A stretch of DNA of 64,000 bases from Panorpa germanica. Lineage: Eukaryota > Arthropoda > Insecta > Mecoptera > Panorpidae. Below, one piece after another: positions 22,716 through 34,200 of this stretch (its first letter is position 1; the number at the start of each line of letters is the position of its first letter). Made by a program: the position numbers and the translations under genes. The notes under the pieces were generated by a model. It made no database searches and was not told where the DNA came from. It saw nothing but the letters and a program-made list of their open reading frames with translations. The stretch covers positions 7,502,001-7,566,000 of the forward strand of contig OY783212.1 in the NCBI GenBank assembly GCA_963678705.1. The letters are read 5' to 3'.

Positions 22716-25310
22716 TTGTATTTTTTATTAGTTACTTTGAATGCAGCAGATTTTTCTCAAAACTATTTATTTAATTATTATTATATATTTATTTATGATA
22801 TTTACTATTAAGAGAGAGAGAGAGAGTGTGTTGAAATTTTTCGTGTAATTGCGTTCTATGGAAGAACAGAATTTTGCACAAAACAGAACGATGTTGCACT
22901 GACTGCGAAAGGAAAACAGTGTGGAACTGAATCATGAAAAGAACAAGCCATAGGTTTTACTTCTTTGGTTTTCTGAACAAATATACTGATGATTAAATTT
23001 AATCTTACTTTACTAGATCTCACGAAATATTTGATTTATTTTAAAAGAATGAACATCCGCAACAAATTTAACATGGAGCGACATTAATTTTTTTATAGAT
23101 TCTTGTTTATCATGTCAAATGATATCATTAATATAATCTGTTATTGCATTCTATGAAATACACTTCCAGACGATACAATATTAGGCATTTTTCTTTAACA
23201 TGTGCCCAGTTTAGCGATAAATAACAATTTTTGACACTTTTAAGGACTTCTAATTGACTAAGATCTATTTGCATATTTATCTGGAATAAAGTTACTCCTA
23301 TATGTTTATTTTGTTTCTGAGAATCAGTTTATGATACATGTTGTTTTAGGTCTGACATTTGTAACCGGATCTTTGAAACAATCGAAGCCGCCGCACTGCT
23401 CTGTTCCGTTTCGCCTTCAACATCTTAAGTAAAAACCAGAAAAGGTCGAAAGTGTTCAGCCTCATGCATTAGCTTTCTTTAAATGTTTAAGAATCACACT
23501 AGATCCAGCACCTTCTTGCAGTAACTGATGAGTGTAGCTGTTAGAATGTGTCAACTTTGCAATGCAGTATGTTTTAAAAAGCTAAGAACAAATTTGTAAA
23601 TCATAGGTCAGTAGTAAAAGGAAAATGATCTGAAGTGAATTACGATTTATAAAGTAAATGACTACATACTACAACATGTACAATTTACATGTACAAAATG
23701 TTTAGTATTTTACTTAGGAGTCGCTCAAATAAATCGAAACAAATATTTTTGTTTAATGACATGAAGAACATAATTTTATTTAATTTATTAATTCATTAAT
23801 ATAAAAAGAATATTATGTATTCCATTAAAATTTACAAAGATCGCATACTATCAGAAAATTGACTTAACCGCATTGACTTTTGAACAATTCCTATATGAAA
23901 AGAACCACTGTCATCGCTTGAAAATTTTATAGAAACTAATGATATTGCCTTTAATTACTGTAGTCACTTCTGGCGTTCTCGAAACAGAAATGTGAATAAG
24001 GTAATTGTGATTGGATAGAATTAGATGTGTATACAAAGTAAAATGTAATGTGACACAATAAGTAAAGCAGCAGAAAGTGATTCTGCATATGGCAATGATG
24101 CACTAACTGTTGTTAAAATATCTAATTTAGAATAGAGAGCACCTAAATAAAAAGTTCGACCCTAAGAAGTTATAAGTTAAGCGTCCATAAGTACACATGG
24201 CTTACATGAAACGCATTAAATTAATCGTATGAAACGTAAGAAAGAAAGTGAGGAAAGGAAGAAAAGATTAACACCCTACAGCTACTAATTTACTAAGAGA
24301 ACAACTAAGATAGAGTTGCATACGATAAGTAAGTGATACCAATGCGTTTGATGCGGATCTGTAGACGCACTCGATTATTACCCAACATTCATTACTAGAA
24401 GAAACTAAATATGTAATCACATTCCATCTGTTATTTCTTTATAAATACAGAAGTTAGGTGAACACATGTTCCTTTCACAGCAACATGGTGGTACGTTCAA
24501 GTAATTTTCATTTCATTACAGCAGCAAATAGTCCTCCATATTCCATCACAACCACCAGTAATCTCACTAATACATTCTAATTGAATTACAATGATTAAAT
24601 TATTCCAGCAGATCTCTTACGAGTCCTCGTCGTCGTCGTCGTAATAACATTTCATTTATTTTTCATTATCTACCCCCTTGTCTCCCTCATGTCAATAAAT
24701 AAAATATTCAATCAGTTCAACTACAACGACTACGTCGACGACTGCTACTACACTGCTACTGCTACTGTGAGCATGACACTCTAGTGGTGCCGTCACCATC
24801 GCAGTGATTTGTGAATTGTTTTTCGTATAAACACTTGGCTTAGAGTATTAACCTAGCTTTAGTACTTGACGACTTGACTTCTGGATTACCCTCGTCCTCG
24901 TGGATCTGTTTATTTTGTAATCACAAGCCGTAGCGTTCTTATAGTCAACAGCAGGGGTTGTTATCATAACAAAACCAGAGGGGTTTGTTAACTATACACT
25001 TTTAAAAATATTTCAAAATATCTATAAATGTTTGCTTTATTTTATCATCATTCTAGTATTTCACCAAATTTCAGATAGACATTCATTAATGATATTTATG
25101 AAACATTTACAAAACTCTCGTAATTTTCATATGATTCTATTTTTCTACAAATTAAATTTTCATTTTATTTATTGGATTATTTTCGCTACGCGTTATATTG
25201 ATGAACATATTTATCTAATATATAAATTTAAAATATTTACACTTTTTGGCTTTTCTGCAACCTTTTTTGAAATCATAGCCCTTTAAAAGTTAAATATTCA
25301 TATTTCTTGT
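22716..25310. other. Gene-free DNA
   Basis: Contains a short AG run near 22812, and CGT and CTG-type triplet runs at 24620-24770. No coding exon, RNA gene or bounded transposon is recognised. Confidence 0.5.
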
Positions 25311-25314
25311 TTAT

Positions 25315-25920
25315 GACATACGTTTTCAAACGTAGCTCTTTGCGCTGATTTTAGAATTAAAAACCAAGTTCACGATTTTTTGGCCTTCTTTAGCAAATAG
25401 CCTTTTATTAACCTTAACAATGTTTGTTTTATTTAGTTTTATATTCTAACAAAAAACAGTATTTTTACGGCTACCACTGTTTTGAATTTCGGAATTGCAA
25501 TCAAAAAGGAGATGTTACATATTAATTGATGTTTTTAAAATACCATCCATACTTTAAAATGCTGATATCTCGTAAACCAAGACACTTAACTTAAATAATT
25601 TGAAATCAGCATTCAAAATTATGTTAGAAACCGTCAAAAATGAGAAAAGAATTTTTTCTATTTTTATGAAATTAACAAGAGTATAACCTTTAAAATATTA
25701 AGAAAATTACTTATATTTTTATTTTGACGTATGATATATATTTTCTAACGTAGATTCTTACGCTGATTGCAAACTATTTTTAATTATCTGTTTTTAAAGA
25801 ATTGGCATTTAATCTAATATCCAAATTTAATGATATTGATATTTTGTTAATGGAAAGCGCTTGCTAAAAATATTTACAAATTTGAAATCAGCATTCAAAA
25901 ATACATTACAAATCTCAAAA
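25315..25920. repeat. Degenerate duplicated module
   Basis: Two related modules sit in tandem. The first runs from ACGTAGCTCTTTGCGCTGATT (about 25331) to TTTGAAATCAGCATTCAAAA (25600). The second runs from ACGTAGATTCTTACGCTGATT (about 25749) to the same closing words (25885). The second is shorter by internal loss. Probably the inside of an old DNA transposon. Confidence 0.55.
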
Positions 25921-28267
25921 GTATAACAAACATGTACGCCAACTATTTACCAGTTTAATGTATAGCGAACACCATCAAAAAATTAAAACTGTATTGAAAC
26001 TTAACGTTTAGAAAAAAAAGCTGCATAAAAGGCAGAAAACGTAGATATTTTAAATTTAATTAAAAAGTTTATCAATGTAACGTTCAGCAGATTTAATCCC
26101 ATTAAGAAATTGGACAAATTCGAAATATTAATTATTGAATAAAGTGCCCATAATTTTCCAGCAGCTTATTTTTTTAAACAAAGACAAAATTCACGTTACT
26201 TTTCAATGAAACGAAAAGTTAGTTTAGTTATATTGCAACTGATTAAAAAGAATGTAACTTCCAACTTTCTGTGTGATACGACCACACAAACACTCACAAT
26301 GCTTAGTGTCTCATTCACTATTAACAAAACATAAAACCATTTTTCGATGACAGTGTACTAAATGGACCCCAATTCATCTGGTGGTGTTCGGTGTTTATCT
26401 GAGAGACAAATGAATTGCATTTAGCAACGCTCTCGCGGTTGTTATACTACACACAATGTTCAAGTGGTTCGGTAGCAAGTAAGAGTGTATTATGGATGTC
26501 AGCGGGGGTCCATGGGGCCTCACCAACGTTACATACCATCTATGGACAGCGTGCTGTTGATTAAAAGCTTTGTAGAGCTTTAAACAGAGTGCCCTAAAAT
26601 AGTTACACATTCAAAGTCAAATAACAACAACTAGTCAACTGCGTTTAATGAAATATTGTGGGCTAGATAAACCTTAGATGTTTCTCGTTGTGATGTTGAG
26701 ACGTGATTCATAAGTAAGTGACCATTGTCGCGTAGCAATACCTTTAGGAGAGTAGCACGCTATCACGAGATATCTAAAGAAATAACTTTGCAGCAACGCA
26801 GCTGAGAATAAAAATGTCTGGATTTGCATTGCCATAAATAAATCAAACGATAGATTTAGCATTATAATGCAACACATTAAAACATTGGTCAATCTTGATG
26901 AAAATTTCCTATTTCGTAGAAAAAAAAATTCTAAGAACTTTGGCGTCCTCGAATTTTCCCCTGAATTTCCTGGAAACCCGTAATTTTGGAAAAAACAGGG
27001 AAAAAAAGTCATCACTTTTTCCTTTATAACTTTGAATTCGAAATAGATAGAAAGTTGAAATTTTGCATGTGTATTACGGTGTTCAATGCTGACATTTTTC
27101 AAAATGTAAAAATTCAAAAATAGAAAAAGGGGGCGTTGAAAAAATTCGGGTGCTCGGTAGGGAACTTTAAAGCAAATTCATATTTTAAATTGTAGAATAA
27201 TTAGGTATATTATTAATAAAAAAAAATTTTAAATTTCAAAATTTTATTTGGGGGCTCGGGGGCAGTTTTTGCCGAGAATAAAAATTGTGCTAGAAAGTTG
27301 AAATTTTGTATATAGGCTAACCTTGGTAACTTATTTACGAATCCAAAAAAAGTTGGTCAAATAACGCATAAATTAAAAATATTTTTTATTTTGATAAAAA
27401 AAAATATATTTTTTTAGTCAATTTATATGAAAAATTATTTTATTATTGAGCTAGTTTATTAGTTCAATTTAAAATTAGAGTTAAATATGGAATGTAATTC
27501 AAATCATACACGCCAAAAAGGGTAGTACAAACGCTAGTACATTTATACTATACATTTTTTTAAATAATACACAATTTCTAACAGAAATTCTATAATACAG
27601 ATATATGTATCTTTCTTATTGAGAATGAAATATAAGGTACAAATAGCAGAATCACCCTGTCGATTCATTTTACTTCTAGGTTCTCTAAAGCTGTACGAGT
27701 TTAGTAGCAATTTGTGACAGCGGGCAATAATGCGCAGCCTGGTAATGTTCTGGTGGCGCATTGTTCACTTCACCAGCAACCGACGCGCAGGAAACCGAGT
27801 GCGTATTAAGTAGAGAAATGGGGAAAAGAGAAATAGAGTGAGGGGAAAGTTAAACCACATTGCTCACTAAATACCGTGGTGCTGTAATGGATATAATGAA
27901 TATGGGACTTTATTTGATAGTGCATTAGGATCTCGATGATCCGAACGTTCGATAATCCCAACCCGCGTCAACTATATATAAAATTCTAAAATTAATTGTG
28001 ACTATTTTCGCTGAAAATTTTCTTTTACATATTTAAGATATTCGAGTGCCTATATAAGGTCTTTTTGCATTTCCATTTCTTATTAAAAACAAAAGAATAT
28101 ATATAATCCATACAAATTTTAAAATTTATCCACAAAAATAAAAAATTCATAATATTTTTGGACTTGTGAACTTATTTTTTAGGGGTCGTTTTTTTAATTT
28201 TTGATTGAAATAAATGTTAATATATGAATATTGGCCTTTTTTATTTTTTCATTATTATGTAAATAAA
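25921..28267. other. Gene-free DNA with old transposon-like words
   Basis: AGAAAGTTGAAATTTTG occurs at about 27052 and 27293 in similar surroundings, suggesting a repeated module. At 27926-27965 the sequence ATCTCGATGATCCGAAC-TTCGATAATCC resembles pogo/Tigger-type transposon ends, but no partner end is evident. The 147-codon frame at 26674-27117 has no domain. Confidence 0.5.
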
Positions 28268-28609
28268 TAATCATAACTTATTAGGCAGCGATGTAGTTAA
28301 CATATAATGAGACTACGATACATTTAAAAGAATAATTTTAATTATAATTTTTTAGGTATAATCGGTATAGGTATAATCGAAACTATATGCCTGGTTCTGT
28401 ATGTTATTTTAGCGATGATAAAATTTCATTACTGAATTATAACCCTTATGCATATCTGGTATTAGAGTCAGGTGACGTCACCAGGTCGATGTTCGCCAAT
28501 ACTGCACTTACAGCTGACGTCAATGAAGGTCCATACCATGGGTACATAACATCGACCTATGGTAAAATAGCAGTATATATAATTAAAACTGAATGAATAG
28601 TTGGCTATT

Positions 28610-28795
28610 TCTTGTTGTCTGGATATAACGTATAAGAAGAAGCAGAACAATATTAGGGGCGATAAAAGGCTACGTGTCTAGGAAGCCCGAGAAACTATAT
28701 ATAAGAAAAAAAAAATTAAAACTTAAAGTAGAACATTATTAGTGCGATAAAAGGCTACGTGCGTAAGAAGCCCGAGAAGTTACATATAAAAAAAA
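28610..28795 (+). repeat. Retroelement 3-prime end, family H, with tandem partial second unit
   Basis: Unit 1 (28610-28715) contains ATTAGGGGCGATAAAAGGCT, then GGAAGCCCGAGAAACTATAT and an A-run. Unit 2 (28728-28795) repeats AGAACATTATTAG-GCGATAAAAGGCT, AAGCCCGAGAAG and another A-run. An inverted copy is at 34898-35018. A-runs after a constant end point to a retroposon. Confidence 0.8.
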
Positions 28796-28799
28796 CTTA

Positions 28800-30306
28800 A
28801 CATCAATCTGGAATATAATACACAGCCTGAACCAACCCTGGCCCCAGTTGTCCAAGCGGTAATGCATTCGAATATGACTCACCATTGACATGTTTTCTAT
28901 CAAGGCAGAGTTGTAAAGTACACTCCAATAAAATGAACGTAATGTTAAATTTTTAACCTATTAACACTTAATAATTACCAGTTTATTTTTCTTAAAGGTT
29001 GATGTCACTACTATGATGGTTGTCCACATAAAAAGGTTTGCCATCACTGCACTACAGTATTTTATAAGAAACAGCTATTTGTTTTGCACTTTTGCACAAT
29101 ACACGTTAGTTATTTTCAGAGGTTCTTAAACTTTTACGTTACAGATTCAACCAGCTATTGAAGCATAGGCAACTCTGAATATAGACTCATCTTTTGAGAG
29201 GCTTTTTTTTACACATTTATAATTCGCTAGGTAAGGTATCAATAAATGAAAACATAGGGTGTCCAATTGGAAAATATTTGTATTTAATATGTCAACATAT
29301 TTTGTCACAAAAGCTTCATAATTATTTCATATTTTTTTAATAATTAATAATACAATAGAGATAGTTACATTTGAATTTTAATTTTTCTTATAACATTACA
29401 ATTACATAAGTATTGGATAAAAGACTCTTTGGCAAAAAGGAAAATCAAAGAAAAACATTAGTTGATTTGATTTATTATAGACTATAATATTATTATAATT
29501 GATGTCGTCGATTTATTTTTAATTTAATTTTAATTTTTATTTTTATAAAATGAATTTCACTGTTTTGTCATTACGTGTTCCCGTGAGATTTCCTCGTTGT
29601 CATATTTTTGTATCCACATACTTTTATTATTTGTATTTATTTTTATTATTATTATATTTTGTGTTTTTGTTTAATTACAAATAATATTATTTATAAATTA
29701 TTCACAGTTATTAACATTCATGATTGAAAATATATTATTCTGCACAAAACAACGCCCAGTCAAAAAACTAACAAAATTGTCAATCTATTTAGTTTTGTGT
29801 CTGAACGTGGTCTCAGTCAGACTCTTTCTAAATTTATATTTTTCATAACGGATTTATGAAGTTGCCTTAAAATTTGATATGTGATATACATACAATAATC
29901 TATGTATTACAGAAGTGTACAATAAGTGATTAAAAATTGAATAAAAACATTTCAATTAAATCATTTATTATATCATTAAAAACCCTTATTATTTATTATA
30001 TCCCTAGATTCAAACCACATATCATCCAATGCACAAACCTTCATAATTTTTTTATTAGCTATAACTGTATTATTGATTGGTCTGCTTCATCATACAACAT
30101 TTTGGTTTTTATTATTTATACTTTATTAATTAAAATATATATAATTAGTAAAATTATTTTAATTAAATATATATAATATTTACAATTATTAACAGATTCT
30201 TTTACTATATTTTAAGCAATATTTAGATGAAGAAAAACGAGCATATTCACGTATTTACAAAAAAAATGCATATTTTGTCTTCTTATTTTATATATCATAA
30301 CACAAA
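28800..30306. other. Gene-free, very AT-rich DNA 3-prime of the Sp gene
   Basis: No coding exon. The block 29330-30200 is extremely AT-rich. The 79-codon frame at 29937-30176 only reflects low base complexity. Confidence 0.55.
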
Positions 30307-30312
30307 TTTATT
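30307..30312 (-). promoter_or_regulatory. Candidate polyadenylation signal of the Sp gene
   Basis: AATAAA on the minus strand, about 405 bases past the stop codon at 30717. It is the first such hexamer I found downstream; others follow. Position is plausible but unverified. Confidence 0.35.
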
Positions 30313-30608
30313 CACATTCTCACTCTTTCGATTTCGCACATTTTTTTAAGACATCTGCATAGCTGCAGACGACTGTACACGTAAAATTACCACACTTGTA
30401 ACCTGCGCAGTTAGAACAAAGCCTATAGTAGGGATATAAAAACATTTACACAACTGAATATTTGAATTGAAGAGAGATATTTAAAAATAAATACGTTCTG
30501 TTTATAAAATAAGTACAAAAACTGTATTAGGTGCATTCTTGATAAGCTAGACCATCGCTATTGAGTGTCACACTGATTGTGACAAGTATTCACCAGCTGC
30601 GCAGGTTG

Positions 30609-30641
30609 CCTACATCCTACATCCTACATCCTACGTCCATG
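30609..30641. repeat. Short decamer repeat in the presumed 3-prime UTR
   Basis: CTACATC-type units occur about four times in tandem (CCTACATCCTACATCCTACA, then CCTACGTCC). It lies about 80 bases past the Sp stop codon. Confidence 0.8.
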
Positions 30642-30716
30642 ACGTTGTATTGGAGCGACCGACGTTACATGTTAACCGTTGTACTGCGGATAGAATAACG
30701 TCGGACCCCACCTGGC

Positions 30717-32251
30717 TCAAACTAACCCAGGAGGTTTCACGTCCAGGCCTGTCACGTGATCAAGTCCACCAAGATTCGTGGTGGGGGGTGGTGTATGGTT
30801 CATCGATGCAGGTGAATTGACATTATGTAAATCTGACTGGCTGTTTTCTTCCGAATCGCTACAAGACTCTGAGGATCCTTTCTTACTGCCATTGCCATTA
30901 TGTGTTTTAACATGTTTAGCCAAATGGTCTGACCGCATGAACCGTTTGTTGCACACGGGGCATGCAAACCTCTTTTCACCGGTGTGTGTTCGCAGATGGC
31001 GTTGCAATTCGTCGGACCGCGTGAAGCGTTTTCCGCAAAATAACCAATTGCAGACAAATGGTCTCTCCCCGGTATGCCAGCGTAAATGTGCTTTCAGATG
31101 TGACGTTTTCCCATAAACCTTTCCACATCCGGGAATATGGCAACTGTGTATGTTCTTCTTTCGTAGATGTACTCCAGCTGGACCTAATCTTTCAGCTTCT
31201 TGACAATTTGGACAATCGCAAGTTGCCCTACCTGTGTAACGTCTTTGAGATCTTGGAGATGGAACTTGAGTAGGTAGAGCTGCAGCTGCTGATGTGGGAG
31301 AAGGTGTCGACGCTGTATGATGGAGTCCGAATGATGATTGTCCTGGTAACATTGATTTATACGTGTCTTGTAGTAGATGTTGTCCAGATGACAGTAGATG
31401 ATGTGCTGTGTTAGTTGCCGCCAAGGAATGTGTGAGAGAAGAGTAATCTGAGGTAGCTGCATAATTCGCAGCTGCCATTTGTGCATGCATGCCAGCCGCT
31501 GCTGCACTACCCATATCCAACCAACTTCCTGCCGTTGCAGCGCTGTGAACGTCCCACCACGAGCTGGTGGAGTTTACGTCCGTTTTAATCCCACCATGGT
31601 GCGTTGCTCCAGACATTGTGTTGAATGGCCACTCGTAGGGATGACGGGAATATACTGAACCAAGTGTTGCAGCTCCTTCAACCTGAAAGATAAACAAACA
31701 CAACAATGAAAAACTTGCCCCAGACATGAATCTACCAAATTATTTATCTTTGCCATGAAACTGACCTTTCCAAGTAATGAACTCTGATGATGATGATGCA
31801 TGTGCGAATTATCTGGAACTGCAGGAGAAGTTGTTGCTCCTGGGAAGTACAAATCACTTCCATAAGAGCCCGCAGTGGCAGCACTAGCACATGATGTCAT
31901 AACTGGTCTACTAGAATACGTGGCGTTGCCAATGCTGTTGCCGGAACTCGTTGATGCCAATGATCTCTGAGGTGTTAGAGTTAATCCACTAGATGAAACT
32001 CCACCGGGTGATAGACCAGGTGAATGAGGTCCTCCTGAAGTCATTAACATTGTTACGTACTATTCACAATATATCTATTCTTATATACATGTACATAATC
32101 TAAACGGTGATTTACCTTGTGGACTTTTCTTCCACGGATGGAATCCTTTCCCAACAGCAGCATCAGCTAGTGGTGGGGGTGACTTGCTCGACAGTTTGTT
32201 GCACTGTGCGGCAAGCATCGCCAAAGGCGTGCCCCGAAGACCTGGGTGGTC
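30717..32251 (-). CDS. Sp8: Sp8/Sp9-type zinc-finger transcription factor, coding exons 2-4
   Basis: Nuclear GC-box-binding regulator; in insects this clade (Drosophila Sp1 orthologue) acts in limb growth. The exons are 32251-32116, 32034-31766 and 31682-30717. The 81- and 83-nt introns have GT-AG ends and keep frame. The first exon gives [20 protein letters not shown] (Sp box) and GKGFHPWKK, a mark of Sp8/Sp9. The last carries the buttonhead box [13 protein letters not shown] (about residues 287-299 of the 456 encoded here). Three C2H2 fingers follow (C316-H338, C346-H368, C376-H396). Recognition helices [16 protein letters not shown] and RSDHLAKH have the usual Sp contact pattern (KHA, RER, RHK). 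The tail is Ser-rich and ends KPPGLV. All motifs are intact. The start codon lies upstream. Confidence 0.97.
31683..31765 (-). other. Sp gene intron between exons 3 and 4
   Basis: Donor GGAAAG/GTCAGT and acceptor TTTATCTTTCAG/GTTGAA, 83 nt, phase 0. It joins SSLLGK to [10 protein letters not shown]. Confidence 0.9.
32035..32115 (-). other. Sp gene intron between exons 2 and 3
   Basis: Donor CCACAAG/GTAAAT and acceptor GACTTCAG/GAGGAC, 81 nt, phase 1. It joins KKSPQ to [11 protein letters not shown]. Confidence 0.9.
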
Positions 32252-32765
32252 CTGAAAAGAAAAGCAAAGTTAAAATTACAGTTGTGTAATTACTTTATAA
32301 CATTGAATTCCATATTTATACTCGATTCTGGCATTCACTATTATATTTTACACTACAAGTTAAGTTAAAAATGTTGATACATTTTTCATTTTCATTGTTA
32401 AACAATTTCATTTATAAATTAAAACAATGAATGTAGCATTTACGAAATATTTATGTAGCTGGTACATTTTGTGGTAAACATTACGTAATACTAATTACTT
32501 AAGCTAAGAAATTAGAAGGAGAGTCTTTATTAAAAATTTCTTTATTAGGATGAAAGCATACTAGAAATTTTTTGTCCATAAAGCTATACGTTCCATATTA
32601 ACCCATCTGACAAAGTAACAATTGACATTTGGATTCCACCATTACTTAAGAAAAATGAAAAACTAAAATTAGTCATATACATTGCCTATAGAAAATTAAA
32701 AATATATATGTATGGTATACTTATATATACTCGTACACCTATATATTTCTATTCTAAAAAGAAAT

Positions 32766-32966
32766 ATGAGCAGCTGTAAAATAAATAAGGGGGAAGTCAT
32801 TAAATCTGACAGAGGCTGTAAAAAAGTTAAAACAAAGAAACTTGGCGCCTGGATCACAAAAGAGGGCTACACATATAATATAGCATATAGCAGGCCGCTT
32901 GGGAGTTCATTTGATCGCCCGCCTGCTTTTACCGAAGAAATGGGTAAACAAAAACAGAAAGGTTAG
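32766..32966 (+). other. Open frame antisense to Sp in its first intron
   Basis: From ATG at 32766 the frame encodes MSSCKINKGEVIKSDRGCKK and continues, Lys-rich, to TAG at 32966 (66 residues). An upstream in-frame ATG at 32712 would extend it. Base composition is less AT-rich than the surroundings, which is the only reason to note it. No domain, signal peptide or splice pattern is convincing. It could be a regulatory element of Sp, a small gene, a repeat fragment or chance. Confidence 0.2.
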
Positions 32967-33413
32967 TTGGAAGACTTTTTTAAAGTTCTGCGTAAACAGT
33001 TAATGAGTCGGCAGGTAAAAAGCTGCTAATTTCATCGGCATTGTTTTCTAATGTAAATTATCTTTTACTAATTATAAGTTGTTGTTAGATATTTAGAGGT
33101 TAAGTTGTCAAAATTGTGTTTTGAGGATTTTCATATAAAAGTTAGGTTATGTCAAATTTTGTTTGTTAATTCAGCTGAGAAGTTGGCTAAGTGTGTAGTA
33201 CATATATTCGTACAAAGGTATGGTTTATATAGCATAAAAAAGTTTATGTTGAATATAAAGTAACGTATATATAAGGTAAAAATTATTTTTTGACATAAAT
33301 TTAATGTTACATATAATAATAAAAGATTTTTAATGTTCCTTTCCATTTATTTCATGACAGTGTCACAAAATGATGTTAAACTTTGGTAAATAACGTTATG
33401 TAAGAAATATTAC

Positions 33414-33579
<166 letters not shown>

Positions 33580-33766
33580 AGAATCAATATTTGTACAATT
33601 TAAATAATATTTATCATTATAATTAAACTTAGTTTTCACGTACGTGCTATTCGAAAATATTACTTTAGTGATAATAAAGAGTTAATAGTATAGTTGAATA
33701 AGTAATAATATGATATAATCCAAACAATACACACACAATGTTAAATAAGTAATATAATTAACATAC

Positions 33767-33784
33767 CTCTAAAAGAAAGTACAT
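33767..33784 (-). CDS. Sp8: Proposed first coding exon of the Sp gene
   Basis: ATG TAC TTT CTT TTA GAG followed by a strong donor GTATGT. In-phase splicing to 32251 gives [19 protein letters not shown]. Vertebrate Sp8/Sp9 proteins also begin with a very short leader ending in acidic residues just before the Sp box. With it the protein is 462 residues, close to the roughly 480-490 of vertebrate Sp8 and Sp9. A six-codon match is weak evidence, and an undetected exon further upstream is the alternative. Confidence 0.35.
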
Positions 33785-33949
33785 TCTGATGATAAATTAT
33801 TCAATAAAAAAAGTTTATTGATAAAATATTTAAATATAAAACAATTAAAATTATAATACAGTCACATTTAAGAGTTCAGTTGTTTAAAGTTTCAATAAAA
33901 TTTTTGTCGTAGCATACCCCCATTAAAATAAAGTTAATTGCTCATATAG

Positions 33950-34200
33950 TTCCCCAACAGCAGGCCCTTCAGCAGCGGTCTCCATTTTTGGGAGACAGCT
34001 GACCGCGGTGAAACTCGAAGGGTTCGTAATTGTGAAAGACGAGGACATAGGACAGAGAACGAAGGACTAAAGACCAGAGAAAGAGAGTGTAGTGAGATCC
34101 GGTGTAGGAGAATAGCCTAAACACGCCCACTTTAGTTCACTTGACTCGAAAACAGTTCACTTGATTTACGATAGAGCGAGCTACTGCGTATCAAGTACAA
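33950..34200 (-). promoter_or_regulatory. GC-richer, CpG-bearing patch, candidate Sp leader or promoter
   Basis: Clearly less AT-rich than its surroundings, with CpG and CACCC/GC-box-like words such as GTGGGCGTG on the minus strand. It lies about 170-420 bases upstream of the proposed first exon. It contains a 20-codon minus-strand frame (METAAEGPAV...) that would be an upstream ORF if transcribed. No TATA box or initiator is clear. Confidence 0.35.

Noticed and set aside
26674-27117. 147-codon minus-strand frame
   Set aside because: No domain; it overlaps repeated low-complexity words near 27050 that look like old transposon sequence.
27926-27965. pogo/Tigger transposon end
   Set aside because: One end looks similar by memory, but no matching inverted end or transposase was found, so it is not listed as an element.
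28838-28890. Possible tRNA gene (TTGTCCAAGCGGTAATGC resembles an A box)
   Set aside because: No B box at the required distance and no cloverleaf could be drawn; at most a fragment of a tRNA-derived repeat.
30778-31507. Several frames of 71-112 codons overlapping the zinc-finger exon
   Set aside because: They are other-frame or antisense shadows of the Sp coding exon, which has clear domains in its own frame.
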